A stretch of DNA of 64,000 nt from Rhizosaccharibacter radicis (lineage in GTDB: Bacteria > Pseudomonadota > Alphaproteobacteria > Acetobacterales > Acetobacteraceae), in NCBI GenBank assembly GCA_024508355.1, contig JAMZEJ010000008.1, forward strand, positions 62,001 through 126,000. The letters run 5' to 3'. The notes under the pieces are model-generated. The model made no database searches, was not told the origin of the DNA, and was given only the letters and a program-made list of their open reading frames with translations. Both the position numbers and the translations under genes were made by a program. Below, piece after piece: positions 12,394-21,725 of the stretch; position 1 is the first letter of the stretch; every line of letters starts with the position of its first letter.

Positions 12394-12809
12394 CGCCCGC
12401 CTTCGCCATCCGCCGGTGCCCAGCCCGACGCCAGGGCGACGCGCGCGTCGCCCGGCACCGCCATCTCGAGCAGCAGCAGCCGGGCGCCGCCGCGCCCGCC
12501 CGGAACCGCGCGATACAGATGGGTCCAGGGGTCGGGGCCCGGCAGGAACACCAGGTGGAACCCGCAGGGTGCCGGGCGTCCATGACGGTTCCGGCCCGTG
12601 CCGAAGCCCAGGAACCGCCAGGACGCCCCGGGCGGCAGGGACAGAGGAGCCGCCAGCGGGTCGGGCTCGTCATCGGCAGGAAGCGACGGCGAGGTCCGCC
12701 ACGGAACGGAGGCCTCATCGCGCGCCGATGCCGGCACGCTCCACGGGGCACCATCGAACAACGGCCAACTCCGCGCCGCCGGTCCGGGAAACGCCGGAAC
12801 CGGGCACAT
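12390..12809 (-). CDS. Hypothetical protein, 139 residues
   Basis: No family was recognised. From the ATG at 12809 the frame encodes a Pro- and Trp-containing protein (SWPLFDGAPWSVP, LSLPPGASWRFLGFG, GFHLVFLPGPDPWTHLYR, RLLLLEMAVPGDARVALA). The ordered alternation of hydrophobic and charged residues in the second half is more protein-like than the antisense noise around it, so it is kept with caution. The open frame continues upstream to 13028, but that part is arginine-rich and does not look coding. It converges on the 2H phosphoesterase gene with a four-base overlap. It could be spurious. Confidence 0.4.
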   Translation of the reverse strand: MCPVPAFPGPAARSWPLFDGAPWSVPASARDEASVPWRTSPSLPADDEPDPLAAPLSLPPGASWRFLGFGTGRNRHGRPAPCGFHLVFLPGPDPWTHLYRAVPGGRGGARLLLLEMAVPGDARVALASGWAPADGEGGR

Positions 12810-13100
12810 CGACACAAGCCGGCGGATGACATCCCGTTTCGTTGCCGATCCGCGGCCACATCTCCCCCGGGGGGGAACGCCACCTTGCCCGGGAGGGCAG
12901 GTTGGCGTTGGGCGCGATCGCCCAACTCCTGATGCGGCGCGGAGCCTATGCGGCGGCGCCCCGGCTGGCAACCCTGCCAGCGGCGCCCGAGAGGGGCCGG
13001 AGGGCGGCAACGATATAACAATTGGCAATGTATCGGATCATGTCTTGATTCCGCGCCGCCCCTTGCCGAGCATCCGCCGTTCCTCGGAGTTCTCCCGTTC

Positions 13101-16100
13101 ATGACCTTGTCCGGCATCAGGCGCCACGCGGCGCTGAGGGCTGCCCTTCTGCTCCTCGCGGTGGTTGCCGCCCGCGGGGCCACGCCCGCTTCCGCGCAGC
13201 CCGCCGCTGGAGTGCCGACGACGCCCGCGTCCGGTCCGTCCGCCAGCCCCGCTGCCGCCGACCAGACCCTGATGCGGTTTCCGGCCCTGCATGGCGACCG
13301 CATCGTGTTCGAGGCGCACGGCAATCTGTGGTCGGTGGCGCGCACCGGCGGCACCGCCACCCGGATGACCGCCGATGCCGGGATCGACCTGATGCCGCGC
13401 TTCTCGCCGGACGGGAAATGGCTCGCCTTTACGGGCGGCGCGCAGGGCAACGGCGACGTCTACGTGATGCCCGCCGCCGGCGGCGAAGCCCGCCGGATCA
13501 CCTTCCACTCGGACGTCACCGCCCATGCCCCCACGCGCTGGGGTCCCAACAACATGGTGCTGTGCTGGACGCCCGACAGCCGCAACATCGTGTTCCTGTC
13601 GCGCGAGAAGGCATGGAACGCCCTGCTCGCGCCGATGCAGGTGCCGCTGGAGGGCGGCGTTCCCACCCCGATGCCGTGGGGCCGCGGCGGGCTCATGAGC
13701 TATGCCCCGAACGGGCACACGATCGCCTTCAGCCGCATCTTCCGCGATTTCCGCACCTGGAAGCGGTACGACGGCGGCATGGCGCAGCACATCGAGACCT
13801 ATGATCCCGACACCAAGGAGCTGACCCGCATCACCGACTGGAAGGGGGTGGAAACCTCGCCGATGTGGTTCGGCAACAAGATCTACTTCCTGGCCGACCA
13901 CGACGAGCACCGCCGCGCCAACATCTGGGTCTACGATCTCGGCACCAAGCAGTTTCGCGAGATCACCCACTTCACCGACTACGACATCGACTTCCCGTCG
14001 CTCGGCGACAACGGCATCGTGTTCTCCAAGGGCGGCAAGCTGTTCGTGCTCGACCTGCCGAGCGAGCAGTTGCATCCCATCGAGGTATCCGTCCCCGACG
14101 ACGGCACCCGCACCGGCCCGCGCTGGATCAAGGGCCAGGATTTCCTGCGCGCCCAGGACACCGCGCAGCAGACCGACTGGGTGCTGTCGCCCAACGGCAA
14201 GCGCGCCGCGTTCTCCATGCGCGGCGACATCGTGTCCGTGCCGGAGGAGAACGGCGCCCCCCGCGACCTCACCAACAGCTCCGGGGCGGACGAGGATCAT
14301 CCCTCCTTCTCGCCGGACGGCGGCACGATCGCCTACACCACCGACCGCACCGGCGAGCAGCAGCTGGCGGTGCGGCCCGCGGGCGGCGGCGGCGAAACCA
14401 TCCTGACCCACTTCGCGAACGGCTTCCTCTACCGGCCGGTATGGTCGCCCGATGGGCACGATCTCGCGGTGGCCGACGCCAATCACCGGCTCTGGCTGGT
14501 GCCGGCCAAGGGCGGCGACGCGAAGCTGGTCGCCAGCGATCCCACCGACGAGATCCACGACCAGGCCTTCTCGCCGGACAGCCGCTGGCTCGCCTTCTCC
14601 ACCGTGGACGCGAACCACCGGCATCTGGTGAGCCTGTACGAGATCGCCACCGGCAGGACGACGCTGGTCAGCCATCCGGGCTCGGACGAATCGTCTCCGG
14701 CGTTCTCGCCGGACGGGAAATATCTCTATCTCGTTTCCAACCGGCACGAGAATCCGGTGTTCTCCCGCGCCGAAGCGAACGTCGCGCTCCTGAAGGCGGA
14801 CAGCGTGCTGGTGGCGACCCTGCGCCCCGACATTCCTTCCCCGTTCGCCGCCCGCTCGGACGAGAGCGCGGCGCCTCCCAAGGCCCCGGACCACAAGCCG
14901 GGAGCGGACAAGACGGCCGCCAAGGCGCCGGCGGCCGGCGGCATCGTGCTGGACGGGCTGATCGACCGCGCGGTGCCGTTGCCGATCGAGCCGGCCGACA
15001 TCACCGGGCTCAAGGCCCGCGGCAGCCGCATCTTCTATCGCACCGCGCCGCCGCAGATGATCGAGGGCAGCCTGCCGGGCGAAACCCCCGCCCTGCACGT
15101 CTACGACCTCGCCACCCGCAAGGACGAGACGGTGGTGGACGGGCTGGACGGCTGGGATCTGTCGGCCGACGGCAACCGCGTGCTCTACCGGAAGGGCGAG
15201 CACGGCACCGACTACCACATCGCCGACGCCAAGGCCGGCCACGGCAACGACAAGACCCTGAAGCTCGACGCCATCCGCATCCGCGTGGAGCCGCGCCAGG
15301 AATGGCGCGAGATGTTCGACAACGCCTGGCGCCTGGAACGCGACCTCTTCTTCAGCGCCGCCATGAACGGCAGCGACTGGAAGGGCGTCCACGATTCCTA
15401 TGCGAAGCTGCTGCCGCTGCTGGGGTCGCGCTACGACCTCACCTACCTGACCGGACAGCTCCAGGGCGAGATCGGCAACTCCCACACCTATGCCAACGAC
15501 GGCGACGAGGACGAGATCATCCCGCAGGTGCCCACCGCCCTGCTCGGCGTCGATTTCGCGCTCGACCCCGCCTCGAAACGCTACCGCTTCGCCAAGATCT
15601 ATCCCGGCGACAACACCCGCGAGCGGTACCGTTCGCCCCTCGCTGAGCCCGGCGTGAACGTCCATGCAGGCGACTTCCTGCTGGCGGTGAACGGCCAGGA
15701 GGTGAAGTCGCCGGAAAGTCCGTTCGAGCCGTTCGTCGGGCTGGGCGACGGGCCGGTGACCCTGACGGTCGCCTCCACCGCCGACGGCGCGCGCCGCGAC
15801 GTCACGGTGAAGCCGATCCGCAGCGAGCAGGCGGTGCGCGAACAGGACTGGATCGACAGCAACCGCCGGCTGGTGGACCGGCTGTCGGGCGGCCGCATCG
15901 CCTATGTCTACCTGTCCGACATGGAAAGCCTGGGCATGGAGCAGTTCGTGCGCCAGTTCTACGGCCAGATGAACAAGCAGGCGCTGATCGTGGACGACCG
16001 CTGGAACGGCGGCGGCTTCATCGACGAGATGCTGCTGGAACGTCTGCGCCGGGTGCTGGTGGGCATGTCCACCAACCGCGAGCGCGCGGCGATGACCATC

Positions 16101-16553
16101 CCCCAGCAGCTGCTGGTCGGGCCCAAGGTCACGCTGCTGAACCATTATTCCGCGTCGGACGGGGATATCTTCCCGTACTATTTCCGGCGCTACGGGCTGG
16201 GCAAGCTGATCGGCACCCGATCCTGGGGCGGCGTGCGCGGCATCCGGGGCAACTGGGACTTCCTGGATGGCGGCTCCATCACCATTCCGGAAGACAGCCT
16301 GTACGACCTGGACGGGCACTGGAACATCGAGAACCACGGCGTCGACCCCGACATCGAGGTCGAGGACGTGCCGGGCGAGGTCGCGGCGGGCCACGACAAG
16401 CAGATCGAGACCGCCGTGCAGGTGCTGCAGGACGAGCTGAAGCAGCATCCGGTCTCGATCCCGCAGCCGCCGCCGCTGCTGCCGGCCTATCCGGCCGACG
16501 GACAGGTGGGCCCGAGCAGCCTCGGCGGCGACGCGGCACCCGCCGGTCATTGA
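13101..16553 (+). CDS. Secreted tricorn-type protease with PDZ domain
   Basis: Tricorn proteases degrade peptides of roughly 6-12 residues. The 1150-residue protein begins at ATG 13101 and has a signal peptide (LRAALLLLAVVAA, then ATPASAQ), so it acts in the periplasm or outside. Two beta-propeller regions follow, built of repeated FSPDG-type (PD40) blades such as MPRFSPDGKWLAFTG and HPSFSPDGGTIAYTT. An Ala/Lys/Pro linker near residue 610 precedes a helical core domain, a PDZ domain (LAEPGVNVHAGDFLLAVNGQEV) and the C-terminal serine protease domain. The presumed catalytic residues are present: His in GNSHTY, Ser in HYSASDGDIF, and a Glu-containing final region. The exported form differs from the cytosolic archaeal enzyme. 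A promoter-like AT-rich stretch lies at about 13010-13060. Confidence 0.9.
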   Translation: MTLSGIRRHAALRAALLLLAVVAARGATPASAQPAAGVPTTPASGPSASPAAADQTLMRFPALHGDRIVFEAHGNLWSVARTGGTATRMTADAGIDLMPRFSPDGKWLAFTGGAQGNGDVYVMPAAGGEARRITFHSDVTAHAPTRWGPNNMVLCWTPDSRNIVFLSREKAWNALLAPMQVPLEGGVPTPMPWGRGGLMSYAPNGHTIAFSRIFRDFRTWKRYDGGMAQHIETYDPDTKELTRITDWKGVETSPMWFGNKIYFLADHDEHRRANIWVYDLGTKQFREITHFTDYDIDFPSLGDNGIVFSKGGKLFVLDLPSEQLHPIEVSVPDDGTRTGPRWIKGQDFLRAQDTAQQTDWVLSPNGKRAAFSMRGDIVSVPEENGAPRDLTNSSGADEDHPSFSPDGGTIAYTTDRTGEQQLAVRPAGGGGETILTHFANGFLYRPVWSPDGHDLAVADANHRLWLVPAKGGDAKLVASDPTDEIHDQAFSPDSRWLAFSTVDANHRHLVSLYEIATGRTTLVSHPGSDESSPAFSPDGKYLYLVSNRHENPVFSRAEANVALLKADSVLVATLRPDIPSPFAARSDESAAPPKAPDHKPGADKTAAKAPAAGGIVLDGLIDRAVPLPIEPADITGLKARGSRIFYRTAPPQMIEGSLPGETPALHVYDLATRKDETVVDGLDGWDLSADGNRVLYRKGEHGTDYHIADAKAGHGNDKTLKLDAIRIRVEPRQEWREMFDNAWRLERDLFFSAAMNGSDWKGVHDSYAKLLPLLGSRYDLTYLTGQLQGEIGNSHTYANDGDEDEIIPQVPTALLGVDFALDPASKRYRFAKIYPGDNTRERYRSPLAEPGVNVHAGDFLLAVNGQEVKSPESPFEPFVGLGDGPVTLTVASTADGARRDVTVKPIRSEQAVREQDWIDSNRRLVDRLSGGRIAYVYLSDMESLGMEQFVRQFYGQMNKQALIVDDRWNGGGFIDEMLLERLRRVLVGMSTNRERAAMTIPQQLLVGPKVTLLNHYSASDGDIFPYYFRRYGLGKLIGTRSWGGVRGIRGNWDFLDGGSITIPEDSLYDLDGHWNIENHGVDPDIEVEDVPGEVAAGHDKQIETAVQVLQDELKQHPVSIPQPPPLLPAYPADGQVGPSSLGGDAAPAGH

Positions 16554-17154
16554 TCCGCCCCGGCCGGCGCTTCCCCCCCCCCAGGTCGGGGAGCGCCGCC
16601 GGTGGCCAGGTCCCGGACGCCAGGATGCGCCCGGCCCGTCTCGATACCGGCGCCCTCGGAGCGACGGCACATCCGGGCAGTTGCAACACCCGGCCCCATT
16701 ACCCTGAGGCTTCGCGGTGGATGCTTCTGGCTGCCGCTTGCCCGACGGGCTCGCGCCCGCGCCCTCCGGTCGCCGGGCACCGCCACAAAGACCGGCTGCC
16801 GGGATCGGTTTACAAGCGGGGCCGGAACCCGACGAGTGCGGGCAAGGCATTCCAACGGGCCCGCCCCCCTTCCGCCCCCACGGCAGGGCATCGGCACCGA
16901 CAACCCCTCGGGTAGGGGTCGATCGGGATACCGGGCGGTCCCCGGCGCTGGTGCCCCGGACGGCCGCCGCCACAGCCTCGAAGCGCGGCACGGCCGCCAC
17001 GGCCACGCCCCCGATCGCCCCGCCCCCAAGCCGAAGGCAGACGGGCCTCCCAGGGTGCGCTAAGCCTGCCCGGCGGGCACGGGCCGGCGGAAACCGATAC
17101 GGTCCGGCGCGCTCCCCGGGGCACAGGGCGACACAAGGCGGAACCGACACCGGT
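16554..17154 (+). other. Intergenic region, no gene seen (601 bases)
   Basis: The stretch is extremely GC-rich and open in several frames, but every frame reads as Arg/Pro/Ala-rich noise without a ribosome site or recognisable motif. No hairpin with a T tract follows the protease gene. It presumably holds the promoter of the CDF transporter gene. Confidence 0.6.
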
Positions 17155-18045
17155 ATGGACCTCGCGATCAAGACCGCCCTGGGCAGCCTTGGCATCAGCC
17201 TGCTCGTGCTGGCCACCAAGATGGCCGCCTATGTCCTGACCGGCAGCGTCGCGCTGTTCTCGGACGCGATCGAGACCATCATCAACGTGGCCGCCGCCGT
17301 GGCCGCGCTGCTGGCGCTCTGGTACAGCGCCCGGCCGGCGGACGCGAACCACCCCTACGGCCACGGCAAGGCCGAGTATTTTTCCGCCGTGCTCGAGGGC
17401 GGCCTGGTGCTGGCGACCGCCGTGCTGATCGCGGAGGAAGCGTGGCGGGCCTGGGAGCATCCGCGGATGCCCGACCTGCCGCTGCTGGGCATCGGGCTCA
17501 ACGCGGCCGGCGGCGCGATCAACCTCGTCTGGTCGCTGGTGCTGCGGCGGATCGGCCGCGCGCGCCGCTCTCCCGCCCTGCTGGCCGGCAGCCGGCACGT
17601 GATGACCGACGTGTGGACCTCCGTGGGGGTGATCGCCGGGGTGTCGCTGGTACCCGTCACCGGCTGGGCCCGGCTCGATCCGCTGGTGGCGGCGCTGGTG
17701 GCGGTCAACATCGTGTGGACGGGCTACAAGGTGCTCCGGGAGTCGGTGGGCGGCCTGATGGACGAGATCACCGATCCGGAAGCGGTCAGCAACGTCCGCG
17801 CCATCATCTCCCGGCACGCGATCGGCGCCATCGAGGCGCACGACGTGCGCACCCGCATGGCGGGACGCATGATCTTCGTGGAATTCCACCTGGTGGTGCC
17901 GGCACGCATGACCGTGGAAGCCGCCCACGAGATCTGCGACCAGGTGGAACAGGGCATCCGCACGGAGTACGGCGAGGCCGTGATCAACATCCACGTGGAA
18001 CCGGAAGGCAAGGCCAAGCATCAGGGGGTGCTGGTGCTGTCCTAG
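17155..18045 (+). CDS. Cation diffusion facilitator (CDF) metal transporter
   Basis: CDF proteins export divalent metals such as Zn, Fe, Mn or Co in exchange for protons. The 296-residue protein has about six membrane helices and a C-terminal cytosolic domain ending HVEPEGKAKH. Helix 5 contains the canonical HxxxD (HVMTD). The helix 2 site reads SDAIETIIN, so Glu and Asn stand where zinc-type members often have His and Asp; the metal is therefore not assigned. The cytosolic motif HPYGHGKAEYFSA after helix 3 is conserved. ATG 17155 is used. The gene stands alone, converging on the sugar operon to its right. Confidence 0.9.
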   Translation: MDLAIKTALGSLGISLLVLATKMAAYVLTGSVALFSDAIETIINVAAAVAALLALWYSARPADANHPYGHGKAEYFSAVLEGGLVLATAVLIAEEAWRAWEHPRMPDLPLLGIGLNAAGGAINLVWSLVLRRIGRARRSPALLAGSRHVMTDVWTSVGVIAGVSLVPVTGWARLDPLVAALVAVNIVWTGYKVLRESVGGLMDEITDPEAVSNVRAIISRHAIGAIEAHDVRTRMAGRMIFVEFHLVVPARMTVEAAHEICDQVEQGIRTEYGEAVINIHVEPEGKAKHQGVLVLS

Positions 18046-18151
18046 CCGCGTCGGGCGCGGCGCCCGGTCCGTCCCACCCTGGCGATTTCATCGCCGGTGC
18101 GTGCGATTCCCCGTGGGAGGGAGGTCCGGCGACTACCGCGCCCCCCTTTGT

Positions 18152-18844
18152 TCAGGCCGCCGGCGGCCCTCGGCGCACGATGTCTTCTCCGGTCTCGATC
18201 CGGGCCAGCAGCGCCTGGAATGCCGGGTCCAGATAGTCCGATACCGTCAGGTCGGCGCCGGCGTTCCGCAGGGTCGCGTCGTCGAGGCTGGTGCGGATGC
18301 CGACGGTGAAGATGCCGGCGCCGGACGCGGCGGACACGCCGGCCACCGAATCCTCGAACGCGAGCGCGCGATCCGCCGGGCGCGGCAGCCGCTCCAGCCC
18401 GATGCGGTACGGCAGCGGGTCCGGCTTGCCGCGCTCGATCTCCTCGCCCACCACGATCCCCGGCAGGAATCGCTCCAGCCCGAGCGACCGCAGCATGTGT
18501 TCGGCGTTCAGGCGCGGCGCGTTGGTGACCACGCCGACCGGCATGCCGCGTCTTTCGGCGAGCGCCAGCAGCTCCTCCAGTCCCGCCAGCGGCTGCATCC
18601 GGGCCGCCATCTCGCGGAACAGGGCTTCCTTGCGGTCGGCCAGCTCCACGTGACGCGCCACGTCCAGATCGGGAAACAGCCAGCGCATGATGGCCGCGTT
18701 CGACACGCCGCTGACGCCGGTGCGGAACTCCTCGTGGGTCATGGAGCGGCCGAACTCGCCGAGGATCGCGTTGAAGGCGTCGAAATGCAGCGGATCGGTG
18801 TCGGCCACGGTGCCGTCGAGATCGAACAGGAGGCCAGGAACCAT
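18152..18844 (-). CDS. HAD-superfamily phosphatase, beta-phosphoglucomutase-like
   Basis: This 230-residue HAD hydrolase has all four motifs: FDLDGTVADTD with the nucleophile aspartate, VVTNAP, the lysine in GKPDP, and AFEDSVAGV. A helical cap between motif 1 and 2 places it in the sugar-phosphatase/beta-phosphoglucomutase group. It is the last gene of the leftward sugar operon, 125 bases after the permease, and could dephosphorylate or recycle an intermediate of that pathway. Whether it is a mutase or a phosphatase cannot be settled from sequence. Confidence 0.85.
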   Translation of the reverse strand: MVPGLLFDLDGTVADTDPLHFDAFNAILGEFGRSMTHEEFRTGVSGVSNAAIMRWLFPDLDVARHVELADRKEALFREMAARMQPLAGLEELLALAERRGMPVGVVTNAPRLNAEHMLRSLGLERFLPGIVVGEEIERGKPDPLPYRIGLERLPRPADRALAFEDSVAGVSAASGAGIFTVGIRTSLDDATLRNAGADLTVSDYLDPAFQALLARIETGEDIVRRGPPAA

Positions 18845-18969
18845 GGAAACGGATGCTCCGCGGAAAAAATGCCGCCGGCGCGTCGCGGAACAACGCGGCC
18901 GGCTTTCGGTGGACGATTCCTAGAACATCGGTCGCCTGATGGCATCATCCGGCCAGGAGGGCAGCCGCC

Positions 18970-19983
18970 TCAGCGCCGTCCCTGGCGCCCGTCGATCGCC
19001 CGGTTGAGCAGGATGGCGGCGATGATGATCAGGCCGGTGATCGTCATCTGGTAGAAGGAACCAAGGCCCAGCAGGTTGAAGATGTTGCGCAGCACCTGCA
19101 GCAGCATCACGGCGAACAGCGTGCCGGTGACGCTTCCCCGGCCGCCGAACAGGCTGGTGCCGCCCAGCACCACCGCGGCGATGGCATCCAGCTCCAGCCC
19201 CTGCGCGGCCGTCGGCTGTCCGATCCGCAGCCGCGCGGCGAGCAGCACCCCGGCCAGCGCCGCCAGCGTGCCCGAGATGGTGAACACCGAGATCACCACG
19301 CGCCGCACCGGCAGCCCCGACAGGCGCGCCGCCTCCGCGTTGCCGCCGGTGGCGTACACATATTCCCCGAACACGGTGTAGCGCAACACCAGGGCCGCGA
19401 CCGCCCACACGAGCAGGAACAGCAGCCCCAGCAAGGGGAAGCCGAGACCGGGCAGCACCGGCACCGCGAGGGAGCCAAACTGCCCGAAGCCGCGCGGCAA
19501 TCCCCCTACCGGCACGCCGTTCGACAGCAGAAAGGTCACGCCCCGCACCGTCACCAGTCCGGCCAGGGTGACGATGAAGCTCGGCACCGCGGCGAAGGCA
19601 GAGATCGCGCCCATGCCGGCCCCGAGCGCCGCGCCGCACGCCAGCGCCGCCAGGGCCGCCAGCAACGGAGGCACGCCGGACGCCATCAGCAGCGAGGCCA
19701 CCATGCCGCCGCACGCCACCACGCTGCCCACCGACAGGTCGATGTTGGCGGTGAGGATCACGAAGCTCATGCCGACCGCGCAGATCCCCACCACGCTCGC
19801 CTGCTGGAACAGGTTGGAGATGTTGCGGAAGGTGAGGAAATTGTCCGACAGCGCGGTGGCGATCAGCACCACCGCGAAGAAGATCGCCACGAAGTTGTAG
19901 CGCAGCAGCAGGTCCACCGCCCGCGATGCCGCCAGGCGCGAGCCGCCGCGGGCGGGAGGAGCGACATCGGTCAGGGTGGTCAT
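18970..19983 (-). CDS. Sugar ABC transporter permease (RbsC-like)
   Basis: The product is a 337-residue inner-membrane permease of the ribose/galactose ABC class (CUT2). It contains about ten hydrophobic segments, the conserved MSFVILTANIDLSVGSVVA after helix 3 and the EAARLSGLPV loop that contacts the ATPase. The late AIAAVVLGGTSLFGGRGSVTGT signature is complete. Its ATG overlaps the end of the ATPase gene by four bases. A single permease gene implies a homodimer in the membrane, unlike the two-permease system of the deo operon. Confidence 0.93.
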   Translation of the reverse strand: MTTLTDVAPPARGGSRLAASRAVDLLLRYNFVAIFFAVVLIATALSDNFLTFRNISNLFQQASVVGICAVGMSFVILTANIDLSVGSVVACGGMVASLLMASGVPPLLAALAALACGAALGAGMGAISAFAAVPSFIVTLAGLVTVRGVTFLLSNGVPVGGLPRGFGQFGSLAVPVLPGLGFPLLGLLFLLVWAVAALVLRYTVFGEYVYATGGNAEAARLSGLPVRRVVISVFTISGTLAALAGVLLAARLRIGQPTAAQGLELDAIAAVVLGGTSLFGGRGSVTGTLFAVMLLQVLRNIFNLLGLGSFYQMTITGLIIIAAILLNRAIDGRQGRR

Positions 19984-21725
19984 GCGAGCGGTTCCTCCGG
20001 GTGGTCGGCACCGACCAGCCCCGCCTTCAGGATGTCGTCACGGGTGTCCCGGTCGGGATCAAAGCAGCGCACGTTGCGCCCTTCGTGGAACACCCAGATG
20101 CGGTCGCAGCGGCCGAAGATCTCGTCGAGCTCGCTGCTGGCCACCAGGATGGCGGCGCCGTCGTCGGCGAGGCGCCGCACCAGCGCGTAGAGCTCCGCCT
20201 TGGCGCCCACGTCGAGCCCACGGCTCGGCTCGTCGAGCAGCAGCAGCCGGCTGCCTTCCAGCACCCATTTCGCGAACACGATCTTCTGCTGGTTGCCGCC
20301 GGACAGCTGGCGCACCGGCTGGTCGAGCGAATGGAAGCGCGTCGACAGGTCCGCCAGCACCGGCCGCGCGGCACGGCGCAGCCCGTCATGGGTCAGCAGC
20401 CGCCGGCGGCGCAGCGACGGCAGCATCGCGTTGCGGCAGATGGACGCGTCCAGCACCAGCCCCTGCGTCTTGCGGTCCTCGGGCACCAGCGCGACCCCCT
20501 GGCGGATCGCGTCGGCCGGGCTCGCGGGATGGAAGGGCTGCCCGTTCAGGATCACCTCGCCGGTCCAGCGCGCATCGCCGAACAGGCTGCGCAGGAAGCT
20601 GGTTCGGCCCGACCCGTTGAGGCCGGACAAGCCCACGATCTCGCCCTGGCGCAGCATCAGGTCGCGCACGCTGAGCCCCTGCCCGCCCTCGAGCCGGCGC
20701 ACGTCGAGCGTCACCGACCCGATCGCCGCCGGACGCGCGCTGCGCTCCACCAGCGCCTGTTCGCGGCCCAGCACGGCTTCCACCAGGGTGCGCTCGTCCG
20801 TGGCGGCCAGGGCGAAGGTGTCCACCGTGCGGCCGTTGCGCAGCACCGTCACCCGGTCGCCGATCTCGCGCAGCTCGGCCATGCGGTGGCTGACATAGAG
20901 GATCGCGATGCCCTGGCGGGTCAGCTCGCGGATCACCCCGAACACGCGCCGCAGCTCCACCTCGTTCAGGGCGGCGGACGGCTCGTCCATGATGATGAGC
21001 CTGGCGTCCATGGTCAGCGAGCGAGCGATGGCCGCCAGCTGCTGGTTGGCGATGGACAGCGACTCCACCACGGCGTCCGGGCCGAAGCCGGCGCCGACCC
21101 GCGCCAGCGCGGCCGCCGCGATCTCGCGCCGCCGCCTCCGGTCGATCAGGCCGAAGCGTCTCGGCACCCGGCCCAGCAGCATGTTCTGCCCGACCGTGAG
21201 CTGCGGCACGAGGTCGAGCTCCTGGTAGATCATCGAGATGCCGGCGAGCGCCGCTTCCTGCGGCGAACGGAACCGGCGCGGCTGGCCGTTCAGCCGCAAG
21301 GTGCCGTGCGACGGCAGATGCGCGCCCGCGATGATCTTCAGCAGCGTGCTCTTGCCCGCCCCGTTGGCGCCCAGCAGGCAATGCACCTCGCCCGCGCGGA
21401 TGCGCAGCGAGGCGTTCTCCAGCGCGACGATGTTGCCGGGAAAGATCTTGGCAGCGTTGTCGATCTCCAGCACCACGTCGCCGCTTCCGGCATCCGCCGC
21501 GGGGACGCCCGTCGCGGAGCCGGGGCCGCTCCGCCCATGGGAAGAAGCGGTGCCACGGCCGCCATCCGGGGCTCCATCCCGATGGTCGCGCGGCCCACCG
21601 TCCGGCGCACTACCGCGAGCGTGGCCCGCGGGGTCGGCACGGCCGCCGTCGCGTCCGGCATCCGCCCCGTTTGCCGGAGCCGCGTCGTCGCCCGGCGACA
21701 GGCGGGCCATGTCGCGATCAACCAT
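19980..21725 (-). CDS. Sugar ABC transporter ATP-binding protein (RbsA-like, two domains)
   Basis: Two fused nucleotide-binding domains drive a CUT2 sugar importer. Domain 1 has Walker A GANGAGKST, Walker B LIIMDEPSAAL and the VSHRM switch. Domain 2 has the usual modified P-loop GLNGSGRTS, the signature LSGGNQQK and LLLLDEPSRGLDVG. In domain 1 the signature region reads ESLSIANQQL. The first 80 residues are a Gly/Asp/Pro-rich tail not seen in typical RbsA; the true start may be internal, but ATG 21725 overlaps the regulator's stop codon, which supports it. It lies between the SorC regulator and the permease. Confidence 0.93.
   Translation of the reverse strand: MVDRDMARLSPGDDAAPANGADAGRDGGRADPAGHARGSAPDGGPRDHRDGAPDGGRGTASSHGRSGPGSATGVPAADAGSGDVVLEIDNAAKIFPGNIVALENASLRIRAGEVHCLLGANGAGKSTLLKIIAGAHLPSHGTLRLNGQPRRFRSPQEAALAGISMIYQELDLVPQLTVGQNMLLGRVPRRFGLIDRRRRREIAAAALARVGAGFGPDAVVESLSIANQQLAAIARSLTMDARLIIMDEPSAALNEVELRRVFGVIRELTRQGIAILYVSHRMAELREIGDRVTVLRNGRTVDTFALAATDERTLVEAVLGREQALVERSARPAAIGSVTLDVRRLEGGQGLSVRDLMLRQGEIVGLSGLNGSGRTSFLRSLFGDARWTGEVILNGQPFHPASPADAIRQGVALVPEDRKTQGLVLDASICRNAMLPSLRRRRLLTHDGLRRAARPVLADLSTRFHSLDQPVRQLSGGNQQKIVFAKWVLEGSRLLLLDEPSRGLDVGAKAELYALVRRLADDGAAILVASSELDEIFGRCDRIWVFHEGRNVRCFDPDRDTRDDILKAGLVGADHPEEPLA

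Noticed and set aside
13038..17219. A 1393-codon minus-strand frame opposite the tricorn gene
   Set aside because: No domain or ribosome site; the opposite strand holds a clear protease with catalytic motifs.
18081..18095. Hairpin GGCGAT-TTC-ATCGCC between the CDF and HAD genes as a terminator
   Set aside because: The stem is only six pairs and no T tract follows on either strand.
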